Shown here: positions 10,688 through 22,996 of the stretch, piece by piece
Position numbering within the stretch: the first letter of the stretch is position 1
How the letters are laid out: every line of letters starts with the position of its first letter
Source: Enoplosus armatus
Taxonomy: Eukaryota; Chordata; Actinopteri; Centrarchiformes; Enoplosidae
Direction of reading: 5' to 3'
DNA length: 64,000 nucleotides
Assembly: GCF_043641665.1 (NCBI RefSeq)
Contig: NC_092191.1
Location: 14,663,501 to 14,727,500 of the forward strand
The notes under the pieces: generated by a model
Seen by the model: the letters and a program-made list of their open reading frames with translations, nothing else
The model's database searches: none
Told to the model about the DNA's origin: nothing
Program-made: the position numbers and the translations under genes

Positions 10688-12939
10688 TCAGACTGACGTC
10701 ACTTTGGGCTTGAGTGCATGAAACCAACCTGCAGAGCAGAGAGCCACAGCAGCTAAGATGGTCAGCGATGATCCAGAGCTGATCAGCTGAGCGAGAAGCA
10801 GGCCGAGCGGGTACAGCAGCAAGCAGGCCCAGAACAACCAGTTGATCAAGGCCCAGGGTCGCCGTGGAGGGCTCACTATGGGGCCAGGGAAACGCCCTGT
10901 CTGTGTGTAGTGCTCCTGGAAGCTATCCTGTCGACACATTAATGCAAACATAACAAGTCCTTAACAGAAGAACATGGCTGTTGGCTGGCTGTAAGTCTGT
11001 TGCTGTTAATGTCTCTAGAAAATGGTAGGAACAAAAATGTAACTAGTATAATATTCATCATTAGCCAGTTCAGATTAATGACTCACTCAAAGTGTGTGAA
11101 CAGAAAAGTAATGAGAGACGCTACAGACTTAAACTTAGCTTAAGACATGTTATAGTCCATGGTCTTCCACAGTGTTTTATAGTGGAAGCAGGCCACACCT
11201 TGCTAACATCCCACTTTATGAAATAAAACATAAAAAGAGCAGAGCAGAGGCACTATTTTACACAGTAAATACTACAAACTGAATGAGTTCGGCTACTGTT
11301 TTGGCCGTGAGGATCTGGGAGGCTTCCCCTCTACTCAACACTCCCCTGTGGGAAACCCTGTATCCATCAGAAACGTCCACCTTCAACATACTCTAACCTT
11401 TTCCTGGTAGAGTTTGTGGAGCCAAGCAGCGCACTCTGCCTCATCTTCTGGGATCAACTCTAGAGGGATTCTCCTACAAGAAAGAGCTGAAGTCAGATCT
11501 CTCAGATAAAGAATGATTACAGCAGAAAACAGGAAGTGAAATGTTGCAATCCTTACTGTAAAATGTTTCTTTGTACCTCACATATAAATCTGCATGATAC
11601 TTCTTCCCATTAAGGATCCCAAGCAGGGTTGGCGTTTCGTTGTTTCTGAAGTTCAGTGTGGAATCATAAACAGCTGCAGCTGCACAAGACAAGACACACA
11701 GGCACAGCAGCTAACTGTGCAGCTCATTTGATTTGCAAATACCTCAAGCCTTTCCCTCTCAAAAACATGCAGCTATCTGTGATATCTACTGGTGGCCATA
11801 TTTAAATACTTCTTCATGATGGATACTCACCAGCCCCTCTGAGGTTTTGGACAGTTACCCAGAATCCTTTGGTCCTGGGCAGAAGATGATACTTCAGTTT
11901 GGGTAAACCTTTGCTCTCAGCCACCTGCATGCTGATCTGGTGCTTCTTTGGTGTCAAACGTGTTCCTTCACAGTAGAGCAAGAACTAGACCCAGGAAATG
12001 AGATCGTTTATGAATAGCATCCTTCAAAATATCTCTGTAATGTCGCTCAGCTATCTTGATTTCATAATAATTTCCACAGGTTGATATTTACCCAGTAGTT
12101 TTCTGGGTAATCTCGCAGGTTCTGAAGACTCTGAGCCACCGTCATTCTGTCCTCCTCCCACTTCCTCTTGCAGAAAACTATCTCCAAGAAGTACCACATC
12201 CAGCCAATAACAGGCACATAACTCAACTCTTTTTTGGCTAGCACTTTTGAGCTCTGGAAAAAGATAAAAATTGAAAGCATGTTAAAAAAAGGACAAAAAA
12301 GGATAGCACTGAAATGCCAAAAGGTCAAAAAAGGGGCAATGGTGGAGATTTCTGGGACACTTTCTCTCACCCCAAGAACTCCGAATCTCTCACAGAAAGT
12401 CCAGCCACACAGGAAGTCTATCTCAAAACTGTGGTTGAGAACCACAATTGCGTTCTCATTTCCATACAGTGGATAACTCTTTGGGTCTGTGTAGAGCGTG
12501 CATTCTGTCCCAGACCACCACTCCAGGGCAGCGACCATCTCTGAGGATCATAAGGACACAATAATGTAGAAAAGTCTATGTTTTGTGAAAAAAGGGTAGT
12601 TTGACTGCATTTGTAAAGCGGCCTTATGCCTCATATAGACTGCTTAATAACACCACGGCGTGCATGCATCAGGATTGGACAGATTTCTTCCTTCCAGCAG
12701 GAAAACAAACACAGTACCAACAGACTCCAGTATCATCTATGTGGCAGAGAACAGTACTTACGGCTACTGATGCAGTAGCCCAGTCTAATGTTGACCCTGC
12801 GGGCCAGCTGCTTACTGACCAGCCACAGAGGTAAAGTACAGAGCTGCAACAGGTTGATAATGAGGCCGCTGACCAGGAACACATAGCAGATGATCAGTTG
12901 ACTCAAGAACTGGGATTTCAGCAGCTGCAGGAGGGCCAT
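10688..12939 (-). CDS. agpat4: 1-acylglycerol-3-phosphate O-acyltransferase 4 (LPAAT-delta), complete
   Basis: Transfers an acyl group from acyl-CoA to lysophosphatidic acid to make phosphatidic acid; an integral membrane enzyme of ER, Golgi and mitochondrial membranes. Coding exons in gene order: 12762-12939, 12371-12540, 12092-12253, 11831-11984, 11577-11679, 11398-11473, 10688-10927. Phases match and give about 360 residues. The start MALLQLLKSQF aligns with the human start MDLAGLLKSQF. Acyltransferase motif I is NHSFEID (about 95-101) and motif III EGTR (about 176-179), with GWMWYF between. A hydrophobic stretch follows the start, and two more lie near the C-terminus (LINWLFWACLLLYPLG and beyond). 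The protein ends KPKVTSV, about 18 residues short of the human form, missing its hydrophilic tail. Convergent with map3k4, as in human. Confidence 0.96.
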
Positions 12940-13776
12940 TGTTCTGTAAAAGTTGCACAACTTATTAGAACACAACCACCCCCTCATGTCACACACCTGA
13001 CTTAAGACGACATATTTCATCATTGTCAAAACAGAGCTATCAGCTTGTGTTGGCCGCAACAGCAACTGTTCTCACTCAGCCCACTCTGACATAAAGGTTT
13101 TCTTTGACTGGACTTTCTCGTGTCATCTGCTGAATGGAGCCTTTGAGCTGGACTGCGCATAAACAGCCAATCACAGGCCAAACGATTTCTCCTGAAAGTA
13201 CACATGACCTTTTCAGGGATAGGTGCACTGTATCTTCAACTATTCATAGCCCAACCCATAACTATGCTGCAGTTTTGTCAGAGACATTTCCTAAAAAGTC
13301 GAGGTAATATCAGTTTATATGAACACTCATATAATAATCAATTGGATCAGTGTGCTCAGAAAGGTCAGGCCAATCATTCTGTGGTTTAGCAGCTTATGAT
13401 AAGGTTACATTTCCCACTTACAGCTGTTCAAACTGTTTCTGGTGGTAAAACACCTGCCTGCAAATCTGCAAAGTGAGTGGCAACAAACAATCATCCAATA
13501 ACACTTCCAAATCTCAAAGCAGCATCTACATGTGGGTGGTGACATGAGACGGAAGTAAAGCTTAGAAATAAAGTTTGATAAAGGTCAAGTTATTACTCAC
13601 CTATAACAAACGTAAATGACAGACAGTCTGTGGGCTCCAAGAGAGATGTCAAAAGATGTCAAAATAAAAGAACACCAGTCTTCACTATGTGTCCATGCCC
13701 TGGAGTTACTGCAGTTCTTCTTCAGATTTTAGTCATGATTCATTCACACATGATGTGTATCCACCAGTGGACTCAC

Positions 13777-13960
13777 CGTGAAAAGAAAACTTCCCTGCAC
13801 AGGGAACCACACCCATCTGCAAGCCACGCCTGGACCCGAGGATGGAGACGTCTGTGCGAGGTTTGCGTCCTTTCCAGAAACTCTGGAGCCAGGACGGCTG
13901 CAAATATCGTTTATGCTTTTCAACATAAATCAATAAATGGTGAAGAAAAAAACGTGATCG
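13777..13960 (-). promoter_or_regulatory. agpat4: Candidate non-coding first exon and promoter of agpat4
   Basis: Reading the minus strand, a consensus donor CACG|GTGAGT lies at 13771-13780. The sequence upstream of it (13777 to roughly 13960) is less AT-rich and has several CpGs, as expected for a 5'UTR exon and promoter. The coding exon 1 start at 12939 has no visible promoter next to it. The transcription start is not marked by a clear TATA box. This is inference from splice signal and composition only. Confidence 0.35.
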
Positions 13961-14379
13961 CTGTTTTCACGACTGCACGCACACACAGAGACACCATGTC
14001 CATAGCCACCGTAGCCGCTCTGTTACCATGGTGACATGTTAAAAAGTTATACATTTCAACGATATAGCCACAAAAGCGTTCATTTAATCCGACATGGATT
14101 TATTTTGTGGATGATCTGAACAAGTAAAACGATTTTTATCAGGACGCCATAATCTCACAACATTTCCCGACGCTGATGCAATTACACTCTGTCGTTTGTT
14201 GGTGCCACAATTTGGGACTGAGTGAGACCTCTTCGGGCTCCCCCTCTTCTCTGCGTTGCCTGTATTTGGTAACAGGAACTGCACGAGGACGTCAAATTGG
14301 GAGTGGGACACATGCGCAGTGGTCTTTTCTTCATAAATGTATCAAAGTCTCGTGAAGCTAGTGAAAGTAACTGGTAAAC

Positions 14380-17066
14380 ATGGCGGAATGTTGGTGGACA
14401 GCACCCCCTGCTGGGGATGCACTGTATGTGCGTAAGATTAAGTGATTTTACTGCTGAGCCCAAAGTGAATGCAGTCAGCATCACTGGAGTTGGCTGTTAG
14501 TAGCAATAAGGTGGACGTGTAACAGAAATTAAACACTGTACAAAACAATGTAGCTAGAGGTTGGTACTGAATGACTTCTATGCCCTCCAAAAACTACAAA
14601 ATACATCCTGCAAACAGTCACTCCAGTAGCTGACTCATTAACCTGTTAAACACTGGTTGTTCATTTAAAGTTCCCCACAAGCAGGTTTAAAGTTAAATAT
14701 TTAGTCAACATTCTTGTAAAATCAACAGTACTCATACTAAGAGACCTAAAATGCCACATATTTAATGACTGCATCAATTCTGAAATATTTCAGATATCTT
14801 CTGCATTATCTGCATTTCCTTAAAATGTAGGCTGTGAAACTTAAGTATTTTGTAGCTCAGAACCAAGACAGCTTTCTTAAATTACTATGTAAAACTCCTT
14901 TTCTGGATACAAAATCAAGTTTGATAAAAGCAAGATTCCTCTATTGACTTTGCAACATGAATAACTTTAACAGGCTAAATAATCCACTTCCTAAAATTAC
15001 AGGTTCTCCAAGAGGCCACACATAATAAGTCAAGTCAAGAGCTCTGCATCAATCAGGTCTGTCGCAGTTAATAATTACATCTGTATGAGTTGGCTTGTGG
15101 AAACGCTGAGTTAGATAGACCATCTCCTCTCTCAGAAAATATTATCATTCCTCAGCTGAAAGTAAAATAGAGCAGAAGTGGAAACAGCTACACTCATTAC
15201 TTTTCCTGACTGATGTTAAACCCAAGACATTCACTTTTAATGCTAACTTCAATTTGACCAAAAAGACAGACATTTTCCCTTCGCCAACCCCAGGGGGAAG
15301 TAAAGACTCACCGAACACACTCCCTTAGATGAGAAAAACATTAATAGAATAATTATCCTCTAAATAACAAATCGGTTTGACTTTTTATTGTGTGCACACA
15401 TATGTTCTGTTTTTTGTCTGCAAAAAAAACATGTTATGATATGTCATCTATATGGAACCTCCATGCCAAAATAAACACTATTTGATTATTTTCTTTTGCA
15501 ACCCAGAGACCCCTGAAAGGAGGTTAATGGGGTCCTGTGGCCGTCCCACCTTGGGGGTTGCAGAGTATTTTCAAGCTCTCTTTTTACAGGTCCCATCATG
15601 CTTCAGTACTTATATTCTTTACGACCAAATAACCTTGAAGAGAGGACATGCCTGTCTGAAGAGGTCCAAACATACAGTAAAGTAACTCGGGAAGCCCTTT
15701 ATGTTCAAATACCAAAGACAAAGCGTGTGAGGCGGCTCAAGGGAATAATGCTCAGTAAGTATAGTATGTGCAAGTCACTTTGTAGCTGCAGAAGTGATGG
15801 AGCTTGGCAGGTTTTATATGGTTAGCTGAGGAAGAATCGACTACACGTATTAGCTATTTTAAATCCACATAGCACGTTTACCAAGTAGCCAAAGTCAGAA
15901 TTGATGCATGTCCTACTCACGTTCAGGCAACCATTTGACGACTGTAAGTAATCACTTTATGTAGTCAAGTGAACACGTGAAACTTTGCGCCTTCTAGTTT
16001 GAAACTCCACACATACAGCAGTCTGCACAGCGAAGCTCAAAGTTTCAGTGAAGTAAAACACATTTTTGAGAGGAGGGGGACTTCAAGTGTATGTCTCAAA
16101 CATTTGTTTTTAAGGAGACGTCTTATAGCACAATCATAAACAGTTTGGTCTTATAGATGTACCCTAAGAACTGCCTAAGCTGAAACACTGTAGGACACAG
16201 CCAAAGCCCAACTATCCAAGAGGCAAATACATGAGAACGACTGCTGAATGGAAAACGTAAATCACAGTGAAAACATATGTCTGGAAATTGGTTGTTAAAC
16301 TGAAAAGACCAACCATCAGTGTGCCTCCTACCCACAGTGGGGTAGCCAGGAAGGGGAGTGTCCCATTCACATTTCACCGACTGACTTTCGTGGAAAAGAA
16401 AGTGCAGTTGATATGAGGGTACTGGATTTAAAGATGTGTTGAGGGGGGGCACCTCACCACAAGAAATTACCGTGTTCCAAGAAATGTCAGCTTTCATTAA
16501 ATGAGTTATGTGTTGTTGTTAAAGTTGCCCTTCTAGGGCCCTTCATTGGTACAGCAGGCAACTGGATACCATATAAGAGTAACGTTGTGAGTTTGAGTGC
16601 AGCGCTCGACATTTGTTGCATGACATCCCCCGACTCTTATTTATTGTCCACTGTTAAATCAAGCAGAGAGGCTATAAAGATAATTTAAAAAAGCTTCCTT
16701 GCTAGATCAAACTAAAGACCAGATGAAGCAATGAAGCTGGACTACTTTGACATGTGGGATATCTGGCCAACTCAGAGCACAAAACATCCGCTTTAATCTT
16801 GAGAATCTCTCTGTTGTCACCCTTTTGGGAGTGCGGAACACATTTTTAATAGCTGATGCTTGTTCTTTTATTTATTTCTTGAAGGGAATGAGTCACTCTT
16901 ATCAAAATCAGTGGCTGCAGCTGACATTTTTCAGTCAAGACAGAATCAGGTTGATGCAAGCAGGCCAAAGCCAGCAGCTTTCAGCCAGGAAGAAGTATAC
17001 TTTTGGCCTAGCAACACAGGGGTGATTTGGATGAGCATGCTGCATAAAGAATGCAGTGAGCATTAA
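14380..17066 (+). CDS. Candidate three-exon gene of unknown function, divergent from agpat4
   Basis: I do not recognise this protein. Three segments join in phase: 14380-14431 (ATG after GTAAAC, a good initiation context; donor C|GTAAGA), 15590-15754 (acceptor CTTTTTACAG, donor CTCA|GTAAGT), and 16885-17066 (pyrimidine-rich acceptor ending TTGAAG, stop TAA). All junctions are phase 1 and give 132 codons. The protein starts MAECWWTAPPAGDALYV, has a basic patch PKTKRVRRLKG in the middle, and ends MLHKECSEH. There is no signal peptide or membrane segment. An AATAAA follows at 17474-17479. It would run divergently from agpat4, possibly off a shared promoter region. Chance open frames are possible, since the exons are short and I looked for a fit. 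Confidence 0.3.
14402..14417 (-). promoter_or_regulatory. CTCF-like motif
   Basis: On the minus strand the bases read CCAGCAGGGGGTGC, close to the vertebrate CTCF core CCASYAGRKGGCRC. It lies within the first exon of the candidate divergent gene, about 0.45 kb from the proposed agpat4 first exon. It is a motif match only. Confidence 0.4.
14450..15589. other. Intergenic/intronic AT-rich DNA
   Basis: No supported exon on either strand. This would be the first intron of the candidate divergent gene if that gene is real. I see no clear repeat family. Confidence 0.4.
16535..16670 (+). repeat. Diverged tRNA-derived SINE-like fragment
   Basis: The phrases GAGTGCAGCGCTCGACATTTG, TTGCATGACATCCCC, CTCTTATTTATTGTCC and CACTGTTAAATCAAG follow the body of the SINE at 41743-41882 (TTTGTTGCATGTCATACCC ... 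CACTACCCAATAAAGG). It is strongly diverged and has lost most of the tRNA-like head. Confidence 0.45.
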
Positions 17067-18464
17067 GTGAAATCACTGCATAAGTGTGATTTATGAGCCA
17101 TTCTGCATCAATAGACTGTGACTGGCTTTCACTCCTTTTACCAAAAACAAATTAACACTCATTCAACCCCTCTGCATAACTCTTTGAGGTAATAGGTCGG
17201 TTTTTCAGCCTTCACTCAGAGGTGGGTCTCACTGTGAGAAAGCCTACGTGCATATTCCTCATAATGCAGTGTATTTATTTATTAAATGTGTGGCTCAGCG
17301 ACAGATATGCAGGTGATAGCAGAAGCTGCTTTGAAAGTGTGAGGAAAAGAGAATAGCCGTGCAGCTGCACTACAAGTCTGATGCAAATGACCTGACCAGA
17401 CAGCACAGTCAGCTGCATTAGTTGGTATTCTGACTGGAAAACTGTCACTGACTACATTTGTGCAAACGGTCTGAATAAATCAGGAGGAACTCTGGAAAAA
17501 GCTGCATTCATTTAGGTTTTGTGCAGGCTTCAGTAAATAAGGCACTAAATTGGATTACTTTCTTTTGGATGGCTGCATGTTGGAGTGTCATGAAAGGAGA
17601 TAATGTGCCCAGATTTTCTGAATGCATGCATCAGGCTCTTTGACATATAGGAAAAGAGTGCAAATCAGAAAAAGTGACAACATAGGCTGAGGCCTAAACT
17701 TTATATGACACAGTGTATATATGTAGTAAGCCAGTAATGAGATCCTGATGTATGCAGTGTCTGTTTCTCCCGGGACTCGGCTCTGCAGCCTAAGTAACCG
17801 TGGGCCCCACCGACACATCCAACTGTCAGAGAAACGCTGGGAGGTTTTCTGGAGACACCTGTCCTGCTGCGCTCTTGGGCCCACGCAGGAGGCCTGACTC
17901 AAGTGCCAGAAAGAACTGGCCTGAGTGAAGTTATTTGATGTAATGCCATCGCCAAGGTGAAGAAGATTAAAATACTGCATGGTTATGCATTTACATGTCC
18001 TCTTTTTCAACTCCTGCTCCTGCCTCCTCCGACAGATGTCTGAATTGGGATTTGAGTGCTCGGGTCACATGTGCAGAACTCTGGATGCTGGTCTCATGTG
18101 TGAGAGCAGCAGTTTGTGCTGTTAGTGTAAGGTATCCAAATGGGGATAGCATGATATCGCTAATGTTTCCTTGCAGTACAAAAGGCAGCGAAGGAGCAGG
18201 AGAGGTTTCTCCTTGTTAAAGTGATTCATATTTAGAGACAATATTATCCAAAAATAAAATATACACTCAAGCCAATCCAGGCAGAAACTATTTTGTTGAT
18301 GATTGAAGATATGTGATTGTTGAATGGTTTAAGAGATGTTATGTTTCTGCATTTTCCAGTTTGGAAATTCACATTGCTTTGAACTCGTCTGCTCTCGTTA
18401 CACTGAGTGGCAAGAGAGCTGTAAAGCACAAGTTTCATTAAAATGACCAATGGCAGAGTTTAAC

Positions 18465-18640
18465 TACATGTACTCACATATTGCATAATTATGAAGCAGT
18501 TGTACTTTTTTTGAGTGTTTCCATTTTATGCTACTTTATACTTTTACTCCTCTACATTTCAGAGGCAGACTTTTTAGTCCACTACATGTATTTGAGAGCT
18601 ACAGTTACTTTACAGATTAAATAGATTAAATAACCCAAAA
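18465..18640 (+). repeat. Dispersed TACTTTATACTTTTACT-type repeat
   Basis: Contains CCATTTTATGCTACTTTATAC, CTCTACATTTCAGAGG and TAGTCCACTACATGTATTTGA, phrases shared with the copy at 48030-48150 (CTGCTACTTTATTCTTGTAC, CACATTTCAGAGG, ACTCCACTATTTACAGTTAC). It is a non-coding dispersed element. Confidence 0.65.
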
Positions 18641-21600
18641 GTGTGTAAAATAGTTTACAAAAGCTTAACCTTTTGTCCAAAAAGAACATTACAATGCTGC
18701 TTGCACAGAGTGATAATAGAATATTTTCATTTTTACCCTTGATGGATGGGATGAAACAATGGATGAAATGACTACGTATAATGCGAAAGGAGTCACTCAC
18801 AGAGAATTAACACCAACTCTGCAGTCCCCCTCATCTCTACAGAGCATTTCAGCATCTTGCAGCTCAGGGTCCTGGTTTTACAGCCAACAACGTTGCTATT
18901 TGGGTTCAGTCCCGCCGCTCTCATCATCTGCTGCATATGTAAATAGCTAAAAACCTACGTAAAGTTCACCCCAAAATAAAATCAAGCAAGCACTATCCAC
19001 CAGACAGTTCTGTGTCAGCGTTTTGACAAATGACTGGAGCCATTTTTTACTGCTCCAACAAGCATAAAAAGGCCATCAAGTGTTTTTTCCAAACAGCCTG
19101 TGAAGACTGTTCCAACTGTTTGGTAGAGAAAGGATTGCTAGAGAGATTTTCATCACACACATTCTGACATCTCTTTGTTTTAGACGATGCCAACAGCTGC
19201 GCTTCTGAACATGTGTGCCGCCAACAACCTTCTCACAGAAGTCGGAAGAGCTGTTAACATATAAAAAACTTGACTTTGACTTTACAACCAGCCAGACTAT
19301 ATATATCCAGCTATATCATGAGCTGTGGAGGCAGTGCACGCTGGCGCAGTGGCAAGTGTGGTCAAAGACTTCACCACATATTCTTTAAGATGAATTATTT
19401 ACGTAGAAGGCCGCTTCAATTTCTCATTTTCTCACTTTAGAGATAAGTCATCTTCAATCAGTCAACACACAGTGAGCTGAAGTGTTGGCATTGAAGCGAA
19501 GAGTCTGTTGAGGACACATGGAAAATGTTAACGTCAGTTTAACTGCTGTCTACGTTCTTATCACTGGAAGGGTAAACTGATTACGTTTCCAGACGTTTTT
19601 ATGCATTTCTTTTAGAGCTGAGATAAAAGTCACTTACAACGAAATCAGAACTTCCCACGGTCCTCAAACACCTCATTATTATAGCAATTTTCTCAAAGGT
19701 ATCATTGAAATTCAATCATATGTCATAAATTTCCTTCAGAATAGTGTTACAAAGTTGTCATATAGTAAACATAAACATTTGTCTTTTTATTGTAAGTTGA
19801 AATTAAAGTGCACCAAAGCGTTTCTCAAGACACCAGTTTAAAGATTTAGTTGTTAGGTAAAGAAAATGTGTATTTTCATTTGCATATCTTCAAATATGAT
19901 TAAAATAAACTACTTTGGCATGAAGAGTGGAAAACTCAGATTTTCCAGCAGTTCTGTCAAAAAAAAAAAAAAAAAGGAAAGAGAGGAGTGAATGGCTGAT
20001 ATCGTCAAACAGCTTGCCATGTGTATTTTCATGAGTGGATGTTCCATTACAGCAGAGTGCAACATGGCTGAAAAACCCATCAGAGATGTAAAAGGATATG
20101 GTGTGATCGCTTGTTTCCACTGGTGAAAAAGGGAGGGGAGCTTGTAGCATTGTAGTCCTTCTCATAAAGACCAGACGCTGCTTTCGTCTCCTGTCGTGTC
20201 GATCCTTCAGGCCTGCCTACAAGGCCTCTGCTGCTTAGACACTAACATAGAGCACATATGCCTCCATGTAAGCAGCTATAAGCACATTGTAAATGTTATT
20301 AATGTATTTATTTATTTGTAATGTATGAATGCCTATTCAACAACATAGTCAGTGGTTGTCTATAGCTTTTGCTGTTGCCAAAATGTTTATTTTCTGTAAA
20401 TGGAGAAATAGTGTCGCTCCCTCCATTTTGGACTAATTTACTGCACAGTTTGCTAAAAAATAAATAACAGTTTTGATTTGTTGTGTGTTTTAGATATGGG
20501 TCATTGTGTTTACTGTTGGATTATTGTCTGTATAAGAACTCATCATATGAAACATCCGTACCTAGTGTTAGAACACATAATGAATGACTGACAATAAAAG
20601 TTGTCATATAAAACGTGAATATTTATAAATATAAATACTTTTAATAAATAATTTTATTTAGAAATACTTCCTCTTCACTCCCTATGACTACTGAGTAAAT
20701 GCTTTCCACTGATGCCATGAGACGCAGCTGAAAGGTCTGGAAGAAATCTAGTAAGTGGACCTTGAGTTAATTCTTTTTTTTTAACTATTATTTCCGACGT
20801 CAAGAATGAACATTTATAAACTGTTGCGATTCTTCATTTATAATTGTCAACAAACACATTAACCCTTAAACGTCTCCTTACATGTGCTTACTACATTATA
20901 GTTTGTTATAAGCGTTTATTAAGCGTTTATATACTGATTATAAATGCTAAACTGCTAAGTAAAATGGTACCAGTGATTGAGCTGTTGGTTTACAGCGTCA
21001 GTCAGCAAACAGACCTTGTGACAATTCAGCAACATGCAGGTTTGGCTTCACTGTTATTTCAGGTGCAGGTGGAGTGTAACGTGATGTCTGGACTGTGTAA
21101 AAGTGTTTATGTGTGCCAAAAGCTCCACACACCTCCTGTGGACAGCACACACTGCAGCATCCCATCACTGAGCGTGGCAGAGTCTGCTTTTCAGCTGGAA
21201 CTCATGAGTCTGTCACAACCTCTCGCATTTCAGCTCTCATTCAGACATAGTGTTTAGCTGTACATTCAGCAAGCGGAGTGATCTTTGTATTTGCCGCATG
21301 CTGGTGATGTAAAATGATGTTTCTTTTTGACCTTTGTGTGACCCGGACAGTTGACTTACTCAAGGACACCTCAACAGTACTGTTTCAGAGTGACTCAACA
21401 TTCAGATTTCCTCAAACAAACGAGGATTTGACCACCCATCAGGTTATTTTAAGAAGATGAAATAGTTGGAAGTCATCAAGATTAAAGCTCCTTTGGTGAC
21501 ACAGCAGCTCTTGTTGTGTTGATTTGGCTCCGGCACCACTACGCCAGCCAACACAGATTTCCAAATATTAAACAATTTCATGGATGTTTGCATTCTTGGA

Positions 21601-22735
21601 TTATAGCATTAACAAACGAGAGAAAGGTGATTTATCTCAAAGCAAAGGGAAGGGAAGGGATATCTTGATTGTCTCTGTTTTCCAAAAGATAAGAGGGCTG
21701 TATTCAATCTGAGTTTATTTTTCTAAGTCAGATAAATCAGACTTTAGAACGCCTGCAGCTCTCTGCACTGTCTGGCTTTGTTTTGTGCAAGGTTACTGCC
21801 AGGCCAAGACTTCACAACCTGATTTAATGAGACCCAATGCAGCTGTTCCCACTTTCACACCGGTGCCATCAAGACCTAAGTGGAAACAAGCCTCGCTCTG
21901 ACACCTTGGACGTTTCTGAGGATCATACTTGCACACTACTGGGTCTGTGAAAACTGCAGTTCCATTTGGTTCTCTTGAATATACATCCCTAAAGATGAGA
22001 GCCTTTTACAGCTTGGATTTGAGCAAATGTCCAAGCATATAATTACTGCTGCATGGGAATACTTTCTCTTTTCCTTCTTTTCCACTTGAAAATTCCCTCT
22101 ACTCCTTCTTAGCTCTTGACTGTTGTACCGCTCTCTGATGTCAGTCACTGAAAGCATCTGAAATGAAGCATCTCAAAGCCATGAGTAATATCAAAGAGTT
22201 GGGTTCATGCAGACAGCTTGGAGCCCCTTTTGCTGCAGGACTTTAGCCTACAGCCCAACCCAACACTTCTGGCACCTCTGTTTTCTGGGAGGAATGAGTG
22301 TGCGCCCCCAAGGTTGGCAGAGAGAAAGGACCATGGATATTTTCCCAATGACTAGAGGAACTCATGCCCTGAAATAAATGACTTGCTTTATTTCAAATGA
22401 CAGACCCACTTCTTTCCTAGCACACTTGCCCTTGGCAGCCCCTTAGTCACTTTGTTCAGCAACAACATAGGTTCACTCATTAAAAGAGCCAGTGGGAAAA
22501 CTTGTTTCCCGGGAGTCACAGCTTCTATTTGATCAAAAATATATTTCCGTGGGTGCACAGGACTGGGTGGCTGGGTTTTAAGCACAGTTTGAGGTTTGAA
22601 TTTCTGGGGGGCACTCCACCGATTTTATATATGAAGAAATGTCATGTATGTTGATGTATGAAGTCATATAATCACAATTTTCTTGAAGTTCTATTTATTT
22701 ATTTATTTTGCTTGTTTTTCTTGCAGTAGGCCAAT

Positions 22736-22996
22736 GTGACATTTTGGGAAGTTCTTGCTTCAAGAGTTAGATGAGAGGATCAATACAACTTTCATATCTG
22801 TGCGATAAATATGAAGCTACAGCAGTTACCTTTGGACAGAGCCAGGATAGCTGTTTGCAGCTGTTTCCAGCCTTTGTGCTAAGCTAAGCTAACCGGCTGC
22901 TGGCTGTAGCTTCATACCATACAGACATGACAGTGATATCACCGTTCTCATATGACTCTTGGAAAGCTAATAAGTGTATTTCCCCAAATGTTAACT
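22736..22996. repeat. Foldback / MITE-like dispersed repeat with GCTAAGCTAAGCTAA core
   Basis: The ends are inverted: GTGACATTTTGGGAA on the left against TTTCCCCAAATGTTAAC on the right. Inner arms are also inverted: left ATATCTGTGCGATAAATATGAAGCTACAGC (about 22793-22823) against right GCTGTAGCTTCATACCATACAGACATGACAG (about 22903-22933). A second, simpler copy of the family lies at 59468-59670. The family is frequent in acanthomorph fish; no transposase is encoded. Confidence 0.7.

Noticed and set aside
13630..14034. 134-codon open frame on the plus strand
   Set aside because: It overlaps the GC-richer agpat4 upstream region, has no recognisable domain, and composition looks random. It is better explained as antisense to the proposed agpat4 first exon.
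16123..16497. 124-codon open frame on the minus strand
   Set aside because: It lies in the candidate gene's second intron and has no domain or splice support.
17588..18010. 140-codon open frame on the minus strand
   Set aside because: No family resemblance, no splice context and no neighbouring exons in phase.
18037..18130. Exon-like segment after a strong acceptor (CCTCCTCCGACAG)
   Set aside because: The open frame from its ATG is only 29 codons. It does not continue the candidate divergent gene in phase (phase 1 joining meets a stop at once).
20844..21257. 137-codon open frame on the plus strand
   Set aside because: Begins in an AT-rich dispersed repeat. No motifs, no splice partners.
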